DNA of 41,648 bases from Clostridia bacterium (GTDB taxonomy: Bacteria; Bacillota; Clostridia; Oscillospirales; Butyricicoccaceae). Below the pieces are notes generated by a model. That model ran no database searches and was not told the origin of the DNA. It saw only the letters and a program-made list of their open reading frames with translations. The stretch spans positions 1-41,648 of the forward strand of contig JAFOPS010000042.1 in assembly GCA_017394205.1 (NCBI GenBank), in the 5' to 3' direction. The position numbers were made by a program, and so were the translations under genes. Positions 24,741 to 32,673 of the stretch are shown here, piece by piece (the stretch's first letter is position 1; the number at the start of each line of letters is the position of its first letter).

Positions 24741-27572
24741 ATGGTAAAAGAAGTCAACCCCATGATCCACGTGAACGGCCTGGATTATCCCCAGACCGAG
24801 CACCGCTGCGACGACCCGGAAAAGGCAAAGCTTGTCAAAAAGCTGGCGGTGATGATCACCGACAATATCCCCCGCAAGCTGCCCGGCGGCATGAAGGAAA
24901 ACCATATGGATTTCTGGATCCTCGACCGGATGCTCACCAAGGACGAGGTCAAGTTCATGCTCTCCTTTGAAAAGCGCCGCGTGGGCCGCACCACCGCGGA
25001 GCTGGCACAGCGCAACAACATGACGGAGGAAGAGGCCCAAAAGGTCATCGACCATCTGATCTGGATCGGCATCCTGGAGCAAAACCGGGACAACGCCGAC
25101 CGGCATATCCAGTACATGATCCCCAAATGGGTGGTGGGCTCCGGCGAATACATGGTGGAGCACGCCACCCTGCCCGACGAGCATCCCGAGGTGGCCACCA
25201 TGTTCAATCTGGCGCCGCAGGAGCCGCTGGAGCTGGCGGCCAAGCTGGTGCCTCCCGGCGGCGCCGGCATCGGCATGCACGTCATCCCCGTGGAAAAGGC
25301 CATTGAGCACGAGAGTCAGAGCGTCAGCGTGGAGCATCTCTCCCACTGGCTGAACAAGTATGACAAGTTCTGCTCCATGGTGTGCGCCTGCCGCAAGGCA
25401 CAGCGCATCCGCGGCGAAGGCGTGGGCGATATCGAAGGCCACATGTGCATCGGCGTGGACGACATCGCCGAGTTTTTGGTGGAGACCGGGAAGGACGCCA
25501 AATATATCACCCGGGAAGAGGCCATGGATATCATCCTGCGGGCCGAGCGCAAGGGCTACGTCCACCAGATCACCAATCTGGACGGCCCCAACCGCATCGT
25601 GGGTATCTGCAACTGCTCTCCGGGCAGCTGCTACGGTCTGCGCACCAGCCAGCTGTTCAACACGCCCAACATGTCCCGCTCGGCTTACCGCGCCCACGTG
25701 GACGCCGCCAAATGCGTGGCCTGCGGCAAGTGCGTGGAGGTATGTCCCGCGGGCGCCGCCCGTCTGGGGCAAAAGCTTTGCAAGGCGGACGGCAGCAAGG
25801 TGAAGTATCCCATGCACGATCTGCCCGACGACAACGTGTGGGGCGAGGATCGCTGGAACCGGGATTACCGGGAAACCAACAAGCTCAATTGCTACGACAC
25901 CGGCACCTCTCCCTGCAAGACCGCCTGTCCCGCCCACATCGCCGTCCAGGGCTATATCCGCATGGCGGCCGAAGGGCGCTATGCCGACGCGGTGAAGCTC
26001 ATCCGCCGCGACAATCCCTTCCCCGCCGTCTGCGGCGCCATCTGCAACCGCCGCTGCGAGGACCGCTGCACCCGCGGCACGGTGGACGAGCCCGTGGCCA
26101 TCGACGAGATCAAGAAATTCCTGGCGCAGTGGGAGCTGGAGAATCCTCAGGCCTTTACCGTTCCCAGCGAGAACGGCGAGGGCAAGCAATGGAGCGAGTT
26201 CCCCATCGCCGTCATCGGCGCCGGCCCCGCCGGCCTGTCGGCGGCCTACTGGCTGCGCACCGAGGGCTATCCCGTCACCGTCTTTGAAAAGGAAGCCCGC
26301 CCCGGCGGCATGCTGACGCTGGGCATCCCCAATTTCCGGCTGGAAAAGACCGTTCTCGAAAAGGAGATCGACATCGTCCGCGCCATGGGCGCCGAGATCC
26401 GCTGCGGCGTGGAAGTGGGCAAGGACGTGACGCTGCAGCAGCTCCGCGAGCAGGGCTTTAAGGCCTTCTATGTGGCCATCGGTCTGCAGGGCGGACGCAA
26501 GCTGGGCGTCCCCGGCGAAGACGCCGAAGGCGTTCTGTCCGGCGTGTCCTTCCTCAAGCAGGTCAACCTGGGCAATCCCCCCGCCTTCGAGGGCAACGTG
26601 GTGGTCGTGGGCGGCGGCAACGTGGCCGCCGACGTAGCCCGCACCGCGCTGCGCTGCACCAAGGGCAAGGTGACCATGCTCTGTCTGGAGAGCGAGGCCG
26701 AAATGCCCGCCGCCAAGGACGAGGTGGCCGAGTGCCTCCACGAGGGCATCGACATCCGCAACGGATGGGGCCCCAAGGAGGTCCTCACCGAAAACGGCAA
26801 GGTCACGGGCGTGGTCTTCAAGCGCTGCACCTCTGTCTTTGACGCGGATCACCGCTTCTCCCCCAAATACGATGAGAACGACACCATCACCGTCCCCTGC
26901 ACCGCGCTGCTCACCGCCATCGGTCAGTCTGCCCAGTGGGGCGGTCTGCTGGAGGGCAGTCAGGTGAAGGTTCGTCCCAACGGCATCGCCGAGGCGGACA
27001 AGGTGACCGCCCAGACCGCCGAGCCCGATATCTTTGTGGGCGGCGATATCTTCCACGGCGCCCGCTTTGCCATCGACGCCATCGCCGACGGCAAGGAGGG
27101 CATGGTGTCCATCAACCGCTTTGTCCATCCCGGCCAGAGCCTGACCATCGGCCGCGACCTGCGGCAGTTTATCGAGCTGGATCGGGACGACGTGCTCACC
27201 GAGGGCTTTGATACCGCCGGCCGTCAGCGCCCCGGCATGAAGCCCGGCTCGGCCCGCGACAGCTTCAGCGACCTGCGTCTGCCCCTCACCGAGGAGCAGG
27301 TGAAGGCCGAGGCCAACCGCTGCCTCAAGTGCGGCGCCAGCGTGGTGGATCTCAACCAGTGCATCGGCTGCGGCCTGTGCACCACCCGCTGTGAATTCGA
27401 CGCCATCCATCTCACCCGCGACATCCCCGCCGCCTCCGAGATGCACACCGCCGAGGAAATGATGAAGCTGGTCGGCCCCTACGCCATCAAGCGCATGGGC
27501 AAGATCATCAAGAAAAAGGTCACCGGAAAGTCCGATTATCCCACGGAGCAGACCGTCGACGGCGAGGTGTGA
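24741..27572 (+). CDS. Multi-Fe-S GltD/NfnB-like flavoprotein
   Basis: The 943-residue product is modular. Residues 65-115 look like a winged-helix segment (TTAELAQRNN, then VIDHLIWIGIL). Residues 205-300 hold an unusual cysteine set (C211, C215, C217, C236, C290, C292, C297). A 4Fe-4S ferredoxin motif follows (C325, C328, C331, C335), then the GltD-type Fe-S helical domain (C384, C392, C396, C431, C435, C439, C443), an FAD loop GAGPAG (493-498), an NAD(P) loop GGGNVA (624-629), the second FAD motif GGDI (767-770) and a C-terminal cluster (C861, C864, C874, C877, C880, C884). This is the small glutamate synthase subunit/NfnB core with extra Fe-S modules, suited to moving electrons between NAD(P)H, ferredoxin and partner flavoproteins. 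Confidence 0.85.
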   Translation: MVKEVNPMIHVNGLDYPQTEHRCDDPEKAKLVKKLAVMITDNIPRKLPGGMKENHMDFWILDRMLTKDEVKFMLSFEKRRVGRTTAELAQRNNMTEEEAQKVIDHLIWIGILEQNRDNADRHIQYMIPKWVVGSGEYMVEHATLPDEHPEVATMFNLAPQEPLELAAKLVPPGGAGIGMHVIPVEKAIEHESQSVSVEHLSHWLNKYDKFCSMVCACRKAQRIRGEGVGDIEGHMCIGVDDIAEFLVETGKDAKYITREEAMDIILRAERKGYVHQITNLDGPNRIVGICNCSPGSCYGLRTSQLFNTPNMSRSAYRAHVDAAKCVACGKCVEVCPAGAARLGQKLCKADGSKVKYPMHDLPDDNVWGEDRWNRDYRETNKLNCYDTGTSPCKTACPAHIAVQGYIRMAAEGRYADAVKLIRRDNPFPAVCGAICNRRCEDRCTRGTVDEPVAIDEIKKFLAQWELENPQAFTVPSENGEGKQWSEFPIAVIGAGPAGLSAAYWLRTEGYPVTVFEKEARPGGMLTLGIPNFRLEKTVLEKEIDIVRAMGAEIRCGVEVGKDVTLQQLREQGFKAFYVAIGLQGGRKLGVPGEDAEGVLSGVSFLKQVNLGNPPAFEGNVVVVGGGNVAADVARTALRCTKGKVTMLCLESEAEMPAAKDEVAECLHEGIDIRNGWGPKEVLTENGKVTGVVFKRCTSVFDADHRFSPKYDENDTITVPCTALLTAIGQSAQWGGLLEGSQVKVRPNGIAEADKVTAQTAEPDIFVGGDIFHGARFAIDAIADGKEGMVSINRFVHPGQSLTIGRDLRQFIELDRDDVLTEGFDTAGRQRPGMKPGSARDSFSDLRLPLTEEQVKAEANRCLKCGASVVDLNQCIGCGLCTTRCEFDAIHLTRDIPAASEMHTAEEMMKLVGPYAIKRMGKIIKKKVTGKSDYPTEQTVDGEV

Positions 27573-27605
27573 CCGCCGCCTGCCGGCGATCCCGACGAGC
27601 AGTCC

Positions 27606-27636
27606 GCGTCCCCGGAAGCACAGCTTCCGGGGACGC
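27606..27636 (+). terminator. Terminator hairpin, copy 2 of a repeated element
   Basis: A 13-bp perfect stem (27606-27618 with 27624-27636) with loop CACAG lies 33 nt after the flavoprotein operon. The core is identical over 29 nt to the copy at 16239-16267. Only a weak T-rich tail follows. Confidence 0.65.
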
Positions 27637-27648
27637 TTCGTTTCGCCG

Positions 27649-27677
27649 TTGACGGGGCACGAAAAATTTCTTATAAT
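27649..27677 (+). promoter_or_regulatory. Near-consensus SigA promoter for thioredoxin-like gene
   Basis: TTGACG (27649-27654), a 17-nt spacer and TATAAT (27672-27677). It begins 13 nt after the preceding hairpin and drives the thioredoxin-like and amidase genes. Confidence 0.85.
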
Positions 27678-27707
27678 ACGGATATTCCCATGCAAAGGAG
27701 GGCCGTT

Positions 27708-28040
27708 ATGGAGCCTGTGAACGTCACCGTGAAAAACTTCAGCAAGACCGTCGCTGCCTCTTCCCTGCCCGTTTTGCTGGAATTCCGGGCCGGCTGGTGC
27801 GCCGCCTGCAAGCGGCAGAGCGCCGTGATCGACGCGCTGGCGGCCGCCCATCCCGCGCTCCTTTGGGGCTGCGTGGACGCCGACGCCCAGTTTGCCCTGA
27901 CCCTGCGATATCACGTGGTCACCCTGCCCACGCTGGTGCTCTTTGAGAACGGGAGCGTCGTGGGGCGGGCCGTGGGCCTGCGGGAAGGGGACGCGCTGGA
28001 GGCCTTTCTCCGCGCAGCCCTGCCCGCTTTGCCGCTTTGA
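27708..28040 (+). CDS. Thioredoxin-like protein with CAAC active site
   Basis: The 110-residue product (ATG chosen for its AAAGGAGGG site) has the thioredoxin fold: active-site WCAAC instead of WCGPC, cis-proline in TLPTLVLFENG, and a terminal helix. The altered dipeptide between the cysteines would shift its redox potential. It is probably a cytosolic disulfide reductase. It lies in one unit with the amidase gene 17 nt downstream. Confidence 0.88.
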   Translation: MEPVNVTVKNFSKTVAASSLPVLLEFRAGWCAACKRQSAVIDALAAAHPALLWGCVDADAQFALTLRYHVVTLPTLVLFENGSVVGRAVGLREGDALEAFLRAALPALPL

Positions 28041-28057
28041 CCGAAAGGAGGCCGCGT

Positions 28058-28936
28058 ATGTCTCATCTCACCCTTGCGCTTCTGCAGCTTCTGCCCGGCG
28101 ACACCCGGGACGAGAGCCTGCGCATCGGTCTGGAGGCCTGCCGCCGGGCAAAATCGCTGGGGGCCGATCTCGCCCTGTTTCCCGAAATGTGGAGCTGCGG
28201 CTATCGCCTCACCGACGACCCCGAAAAAAACGCCGCCATGGCGATTCCCGCCGACGGACCCTTCGTCCGCGCCTTCGGCGCGCTGGCAAAGGAGCTGGAC
28301 ATGGCCGTCGGCGTGACCTTTTTGGAGCGGTGGGACGGCCTGCCCCGCAACAGTCTGCGCCTTTTTGACCGGCATGGGCGGGCCGTGCTCACCTACGCCA
28401 AGGTGCACACCTGCGATTTTGACGTAGAGCGCCTGCTCACTCGGGGCGAAGAGTTCCCCGTGGCCGTGCTGGACACCGCCGCCGGCCCCGTGAAGGTGGG
28501 CGCCATGATCTGCTACGACCGGGAATTTCCAGAAAGCGCCCGCATCCTGATGCTGCGGGGCGCCGAGCTGATTCTGGTGCCCAACGCCTGCCCCATGGAG
28601 ATCAACCGCCTGTCCCAACTGCGGGCCAGAGCCTTTGAAAACATGCTGGCGGTGGCAACCGCCAACTATCCCGCCGGCTATCCCGACTGCAACGGCCACT
28701 CCTCTGTGTTTGACGGTGTGACCTGGGCCGAGGGCTTTCCCTATCCCCGGGAGACCTGTCTTTTGGAGGCGCCGGGCGAAGAAGGGATCTATCTTGCCCG
28801 GCTGGATCTGGATCTGTTGCGGGCCTTCCGCGAAACCGAGATCCACGGCAACGCCTTTCGCCGCCCCGACAAATACGGTCTTTTGACCGAAACCCGGATC
28901 GAAGCGCCCTTTATCCGTCCGGAGCGGCGGAAATGA
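28058..28936 (+). CDS. Nitrilase-superfamily carbon-nitrogen hydrolase
   Basis: The 292-residue product has the E-K-C catalytic triad of the superfamily: E43 in LFPEMWSCGY, K115 in YAKVHTCDFD and C152 in MICYDREFPES. The strongly conserved ILVPNACPM segment follows. Members hydrolyse amides such as omega-amides or N-carbamoyl compounds. The substrate cannot be told from sequence. The ATG follows AAAGGAGG. Confidence 0.9.
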   Translation: MSHLTLALLQLLPGDTRDESLRIGLEACRRAKSLGADLALFPEMWSCGYRLTDDPEKNAAMAIPADGPFVRAFGALAKELDMAVGVTFLERWDGLPRNSLRLFDRHGRAVLTYAKVHTCDFDVERLLTRGEEFPVAVLDTAAGPVKVGAMICYDREFPESARILMLRGAELILVPNACPMEINRLSQLRARAFENMLAVATANYPAGYPDCNGHSSVFDGVTWAEGFPYPRETCLLEAPGEEGIYLARLDLDLLRAFRETEIHGNAFRRPDKYGLLTETRIEAPFIRPERRK

Positions 28937-28968
28937 CCGGTCTTTCGGGAGAAGCTCGCTGAGAAAAG

Positions 28969-29002
28969 AAAAAAGCGCCTGCGTTTTGCAGGCGCTTTTT
29001 TG
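28969..29002. terminator. Bidirectional terminator, amidase / hsp20
   Basis: GCGCCTGC (28975-28982) pairs with GCAGGCGC (28988-28995) around GTTTT, with an A-run on the left and T6 on the right, between convergent genes. Confidence 0.9.
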
Positions 29003-29009
29003 CTTGCGC

Positions 29010-29456
29010 TTATTCGATTTCCAGACGGCGGCTGTTCTTGGGCTGCTCGATCAGCTTGGGCAGGGTCAGGGACAAAATGCCGTCCTGATAGGCGGCCTTG
29101 ATATTTTCGGTGTCGATGCCGCTCATATCAAAGCTGCGGCGGAAGGAGCCGTAAGAACGCTCGCGCTTGAGATAGCGGCCGTTCTCGTCCTTCTCCTCGT
29201 TCTCGCTGCTGCGCTCGGCGGAGATGGTCAGATAACCGTCCTGCAGGTCCAGATGGATGTCCTCCTTCTTGAAGCCGGGCAGCTCGGCCTCCAGCAGATA
29301 CGCGCCGTCCTGTTCCCGGATGTCGGTGCGGAAATCAGGCAGCTTGCGGTTGGCGAAAAAGCTGCGTTCCATCTCTTCCAGCTCGCGGAAGGGGTCATAA
29401 AAAGCGCGGTTCAGCGCGTCAGAGTGCTTCTTGGCATAAGGCATCAGATCAAACAT
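29010..29456 (-). CDS. Hsp20-family small heat shock protein
   Basis: The 148-residue product has an alpha-crystallin domain (about 40-135: DIREQDGAYLLEAELPGF near the start and the GILSLTLPK hallmark near the end) after a short N-terminal arm. It is an ATP-independent holdase of the cytosol. I start at the ATG at 29456 because an AGGAGGTAAC site lies immediately upstream. A CIRCE operator lies about 150 nt upstream, between this gene and the divergent small gene, which suggests HrcA-controlled heat induction. Confidence 0.93.
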   Translation of the reverse strand: MFDLMPYAKKHSDALNRAFYDPFRELEEMERSFFANRKLPDFRTDIREQDGAYLLEAELPGFKKEDIHLDLQDGYLTISAERSSENEEKDENGRYLKRERSYGSFRRSFDMSGIDTENIKAAYQDGILSLTLPKLIEQPKNSRRLEIE

Positions 29457-29604
29457 ACTTGTTACCTCCTGTTCATTCGGCAAAACGGCCGCTGCCGTTT
29501 GGCAGCTTATCTTTCCGTTTGCTGATATCTTTTTTCCTTACGCCTTTAATATACGGCGAATTTATGAAAAAATCTACGCGAATTTGTGAACGGAGTGTGA
29601 ATTA

Positions 29605-29631
29605 TTAGCACTCTAGCAAAAAGAGTGCTAA
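29605..29631. promoter_or_regulatory. CIRCE operator (HrcA binding site)
   Basis: TTAGCACTC (29605-29613), a 9-nt spacer and GAGTGCTAA (29623-29631) form a perfect match to the CIRCE consensus bound by the heat shock repressor HrcA. It lies between the divergent hsp20 and the 63-residue gene and ends 3 nt before the -35 of the latter. Confidence 0.95.
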
Positions 29632-29634
29632 CTC

Positions 29635-29663
29635 TTGCATATCGCCCCGCCCCGTGGTATACT
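29635..29663 (+). promoter_or_regulatory. SigA promoter beside CIRCE, for the 63-residue gene
   Basis: TTGCAT (29635-29640), a 17-nt spacer and TATACT (29658-29663) preceded by TGG, an extended -10. CIRCE abuts the -35. Confidence 0.75.
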
Positions 29664-29688
29664 GAGAAAAACGAAAAAGGAGTTCGCC

Positions 29689-29880
29689 ATGCGATATCAA
29701 ATCATGCAGGACCGGCTGGACGGCGCCGGGTTCCAGCCGTTTTTCGAGACCGAGGATTTTCAGGAGGCCAAGGACTTCGCCATGCGGCTGGCCTATTTCA
29801 GCGACCGCCCGGTTTACGTCTACGACGCCAAGGTGGGCGACCGGATCCGGGATTTCAGCGACCCGAAATATCAAAATTGA
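29689..29880 (+). CDS. Small uncharacterised protein, 63 residues
   Basis: The ATG follows AAAAAGGAG. The product is mixed alpha/beta with no signal or membrane segment: MRYQIMQD, a helix EDFQEAKDFAMRLAYF, then strand RPVYVYDAKVGDRIRDF. I do not recognise a family. The strong promoter, good ribosome site and double terminator make it a real gene. The neighbouring CIRCE suggests heat-stress control. Confidence 0.75.
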   Translation: MRYQIMQDRLDGAGFQPFFETEDFQEAKDFAMRLAYFSDRPVYVYDAKVGDRIRDFSDPKYQN

Positions 29881-29889
29881 GCGAAAACC

Positions 29890-29920
29890 AAAAGGCCCCC
29901 TGTACAAGGGGGCTTTTCTT
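29890..29920. terminator. Bidirectional terminator, small gene / aroF
   Basis: GCCCCCT (29895-29901) pairs with AGGGGGC (29907-29913), A-rich to the left and T-rich to the right, between the convergent small gene and the aro operon. Confidence 0.85.
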
Positions 29921-29927
29921 TTCGCTT

Positions 29928-29958
29928 GCCTTCCCCTTTTGGGGAAGGCTGTTTCTTT
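29928..29958 (+). terminator. Second terminator hairpin
   Basis: GCCTTCCCC (29928-29936), loop TTTT, GGGGAAGGC (29941-29949), followed by a T-rich run on the plus strand. It forms a tandem terminator with the previous hairpin. Confidence 0.7.
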
Positions 29959-29959
29959 T

Positions 29960-30988
29960 TTACAGCATTTCCGCAAGCTCCAGGATCAGCCGCCGGGTCT
30001 TGTCCCAGCCGAGACAGGGGTCGGTGATGGATTTCCCGTAGCAGCCCCCGCCGATGGGCTGGGCGCCGTCCTCCAGATAGCTTTCGATCATCAGGCCCTT
30101 TACCAGCGCGGCAAGACGCGGCTCGTCCCGGCGGCTCTGAAGCACCTCTTTCGCGATGGCGATCTGCTCCAGATACTGCTTGCCGGAATTGGCGTGGTTG
30201 CAGTCCACGATCACGGCGCGGCTGCCGGGCACCCGCTCCCGATACAGCTCCTCCAGCCGCAGCAGCTCCCGGGTCTGATAATTGGGATGTGCGCGGCCCT
30301 GCCGGTCGGTATAGCCCCGCAAAATGGCGTGGGCCAGCGGATTGCCCGCCGAGCGGACCTCCCATCCCCGATACACAAAGGCGTGCCCATGCCGGGCCGC
30401 CGCAATGGCATTGAGCATTACGCCCCAGTCGCCGGAGGTGGGATTTTTCATGCCCACGGGGATTTCCAGCCCGCTGGCCGTCAGCCGGTGCTGCTGGTCC
30501 TCCACGCTGCGGGCCCCCACCGCCGCATAGCTGAGCAGGTCGTCCAGATAGGCGTGGTCTTCGGGATACAGCAGCTCGTCGGCACAGGTGAAGCCGGTCT
30601 CCTCCAGCGCCCGCAGATGCATTTCGCGGCTGGCCAGCAATCCCCGGTAAAGATCGCTGTTCGCTCCCGGATCGGGCTGGTGGAGCATCCCCATATAGCC
30701 CTCGCCGGTGGTGCGGGGCTTGTTGGTATAGACCCGGGGGACGATGCAGATCTTTTCCGCCACCTGCTCCTCCAGCGTCCGCAGGCGGGTCAGATACTCC
30801 AGCACGGCGTCCTGCCGATCGGCGGAACAGGGCCCCACGATGAGCAGAAGGCGGCTGTCTTCCCCGGCAAACAGAGCGCGGATCGCCGCGTCGCGCCCGG
30901 CCTTGACCTCCCGCAGCGCCGGGCGGACGGGCAGCGCCTCCTTTGCCTCGGCCGGAGAAGGAAGCTCCCGGATCCATTGGATGTTCAT
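29960..30988 (-). CDS. aroF: 3-deoxy-7-phosphoheptulonate synthase (class I)
   Basis: The 342-residue product condenses PEP and erythrose 4-phosphate, the first shikimate step. Motifs of the AroF/G/H class are clear: LLIVGPCSA, NKPRTTGEGYMG, KNPTSGDWG and DCNHANSGK. The ATG at 30988 is chosen for its GAGGAAC site; the frame extends upstream without conservation. Class I enzymes are often feedback-inhibited by an aromatic amino acid, but the effector cannot be read here. It is the last gene of the operon. Confidence 0.93.
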   Translation of the reverse strand: MNIQWIRELPSPAEAKEALPVRPALREVKAGRDAAIRALFAGEDSRLLLIVGPCSADRQDAVLEYLTRLRTLEEQVAEKICIVPRVYTNKPRTTGEGYMGMLHQPDPGANSDLYRGLLASREMHLRALEETGFTCADELLYPEDHAYLDDLLSYAAVGARSVEDQQHRLTASGLEIPVGMKNPTSGDWGVMLNAIAAARHGHAFVYRGWEVRSAGNPLAHAILRGYTDRQGRAHPNYQTRELLRLEELYRERVPGSRAVIVDCNHANSGKQYLEQIAIAKEVLQSRRDEPRLAALVKGLMIESYLEDGAQPIGGGCYGKSITDPCLGWDKTRRLILELAEML

Positions 30989-31034
30989 AATCGTTCCTCG
31001 CTTTCCCGGGCCGCGCCCGGGTGTTTTTTCGGGA

Positions 31035-32246
31035 TCAGGATCGGCGCAGGCCGATCCCCAGCCGCTCCAGCGCGTCAAAAAAGGAGGGCCAGCTCTTGTC
31101 CGCGGCCTCGGCGCCCTCGATGACACCGCCGGTGCGGGTGAGCAGCATGGCCAGCGCCATCACCACCCGGTGGTCGTTGTGGCCGGACAGCGGCTCTTGC
31201 GGCGCGTGAAGCGGGCCGCCGGAAACGGTGATCCGGTCTTGCTCCGCCGTGACGCGCGCACCCAGCTTGCGCAGCTCCTGCGCCATGGCCGCGCCCCGGT
31301 CGCTCTCCTTCAGGCGCAGGCGGCCGGCGCCCGTAAGGATGACGCCGTTTTGCGCCGCGCCCAGCGCCATGAGCACCGGCGCAAGATCGGGACACTGCTC
31401 CACGTCCAGCGTGGGGCAGCCCCGGCGCAAAGCTTCAAAATGCTCCCGGTATATTTTGTCGCCTTGATAACTTTCTGTATTCAATCCCGTGACCCGCACC
31501 TTTCCGCCCAGCAGGTTGAGACCCTCCAAAACGGCGGCGGCGCTCCAATCGCCCTCCGCCTCGGCATCGGTGGGAACATACCGCTGTCCGCCGAACAGGC
31601 GAAGGGTGTTGTCATCCGTCCACGCCGACAGCACGCCGAACCGCCGCTGAACGGCGCGGGTGAGCTCGATATAGGGGCGGCTGACCACCGGCGGCGTCAG
31701 CTCCACGACGCTGCCCGCCTCCAGCAGAGGCAGGGCCAGCAGCAGCCCGCTGACAAACTGCGAGCTGATATTGCCCGGGACAGCATAGACGCCAGGCGTC
31801 AGCGGGCCCCGCAGATACAGGGCGTTTTCCGCGGGCTCCCGGCGAAAAAGCAGCGTCCGTTCCCGGCACAGGGCGGCATAGGGCTCCATGGGCCGCTCCA
31901 TCAGCCGGGGCGCGCCGCGCAGGGTCACCCGTTCCCGCCCCAGCAGAAAAAGGGGGATGAAAAAGCGCAGCGTGCTGCCGCTTTCCCGGCAAAACGCCGG
32001 CTCTCGGGGCGAAGAAAACGGATCGCCCCCGGAAAGAAGCGCCGCGTTCTCCCGCACTTCCACCGTCACGCCCAGCGCCCGCAGGCAGTCCAGCGTGGCG
32101 GAAATATCCTGCGACCACTCCAGATTGTTTACGGTGCAGGGCCCGCCGCTCAGTCCGGCGCAGATCAGCAGCCGATGGGCTTCGCTTTTGCTGGGGGGCG
32201 CGGCGGCTGTGCCGCGGGCAAGGCTTTTTTCAATGACGACGCGCAT
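31035..32246 (-). CDS. aroA: 3-phosphoshikimate 1-carboxyvinyltransferase
   Basis: The 403-residue product is EPSP synthase. Present are the N-terminal KSEAHRLLICAG (canonical KSxSHR), ESGSTLRFFIP (in place of GNSGTxxR), RLRLKESDRGAAMAQELRKLGA and HNDHRVVMALAM. It is slightly shorter than most (about 425), and the PEP/glyphosate loop differs from the standard class I form, so inhibitor sensitivity may differ. It overlaps aroQ by 17 nt. Confidence 0.92.
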   Translation of the reverse strand: MRVVIEKSLARGTAAAPPSKSEAHRLLICAGLSGGPCTVNNLEWSQDISATLDCLRALGVTVEVRENAALLSGGDPFSSPREPAFCRESGSTLRFFIPLFLLGRERVTLRGAPRLMERPMEPYAALCRERTLLFRREPAENALYLRGPLTPGVYAVPGNISSQFVSGLLLALPLLEAGSVVELTPPVVSRPYIELTRAVQRRFGVLSAWTDDNTLRLFGGQRYVPTDAEAEGDWSAAAVLEGLNLLGGKVRVTGLNTESYQGDKIYREHFEALRRGCPTLDVEQCPDLAPVLMALGAAQNGVILTGAGRLRLKESDRGAAMAQELRKLGARVTAEQDRITVSGGPLHAPQEPLSGHNDHRVVMALAMLLTRTGGVIEGAEAADKSWPSFFDALERLGIGLRRS

Positions 32247-32673
32247 AATGCTCCTCCAGCGCGTCTACGGCGCGCAGATAGCCGTCGCCGCCCATCCCCG
32301 TAATGGTTTTGATGCAGGCGGCGCGGACATAGCTCACCCGGCGAAACGCCTCCCGCTCCTCCGGTTTGGAGAGATGCACCTCCACGGCGGGGACGGGAAC
32401 GGCCCGCAGCGCATCCAGCAGCGCGATGCCGGTATGGGTATAGGCGGCGGGATTGAGCACGATGCCGTCGGCCCCGTCAAAATAGGCCTGCTGCACGGCG
32501 TCCACCAGATCGCCCTCGTGGTTGGATTGGACGAAGCGGACCTCGATCCCCTTGTTTTCGCAATAGGCGCGGATGCGTGCCTCCAGCTCCCCGTAAGTTT
32601 CCCTGCCGTAGATCTCCGGCTCCCGCAGCCCCAAAAGATTGAGGTTGGGGCCGTTGATGATCCAAATTTTCAT
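32230..32673 (-). CDS. aroQ: Type II 3-dehydroquinate dehydratase
   Basis: The 147-residue product is the small dodecameric class. It starts with the typical WIINGPNLNLLGLREPEIYG, with the catalytic tyrosine in IYG, followed by NPAAYTHTG and VEVHLS with the catalytic histidine. It converts 3-dehydroquinate to 3-dehydroshikimate. Its start overlaps the AroE-AroK stop by ATGA. Confidence 0.95.
   Translation of the reverse strand: MKIWIINGPNLNLLGLREPEIYGRETYGELEARIRAYCENKGIEVRFVQSNHEGDLVDAVQQAYFDGADGIVLNPAAYTHTGIALLDALRAVPVPAVEVHLSKPEEREAFRRVSYVRAACIKTITGMGGDGYLRAVDALEEHYARRH

Noticed and set aside
24711-27914. Very long open frame on the minus strand opposite the multi-Fe-S flavoprotein
   Set aside because: High-GC coding DNA leaves long open antisense frames; the plus-strand product has clear Fe-S, FAD and NAD motifs, while the minus frame has only His/Gly/Ala-rich text without motifs or ribosome site. 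The same applies to minus or plus shadows elsewhere, for example 6257-8164 and 10045-11646.
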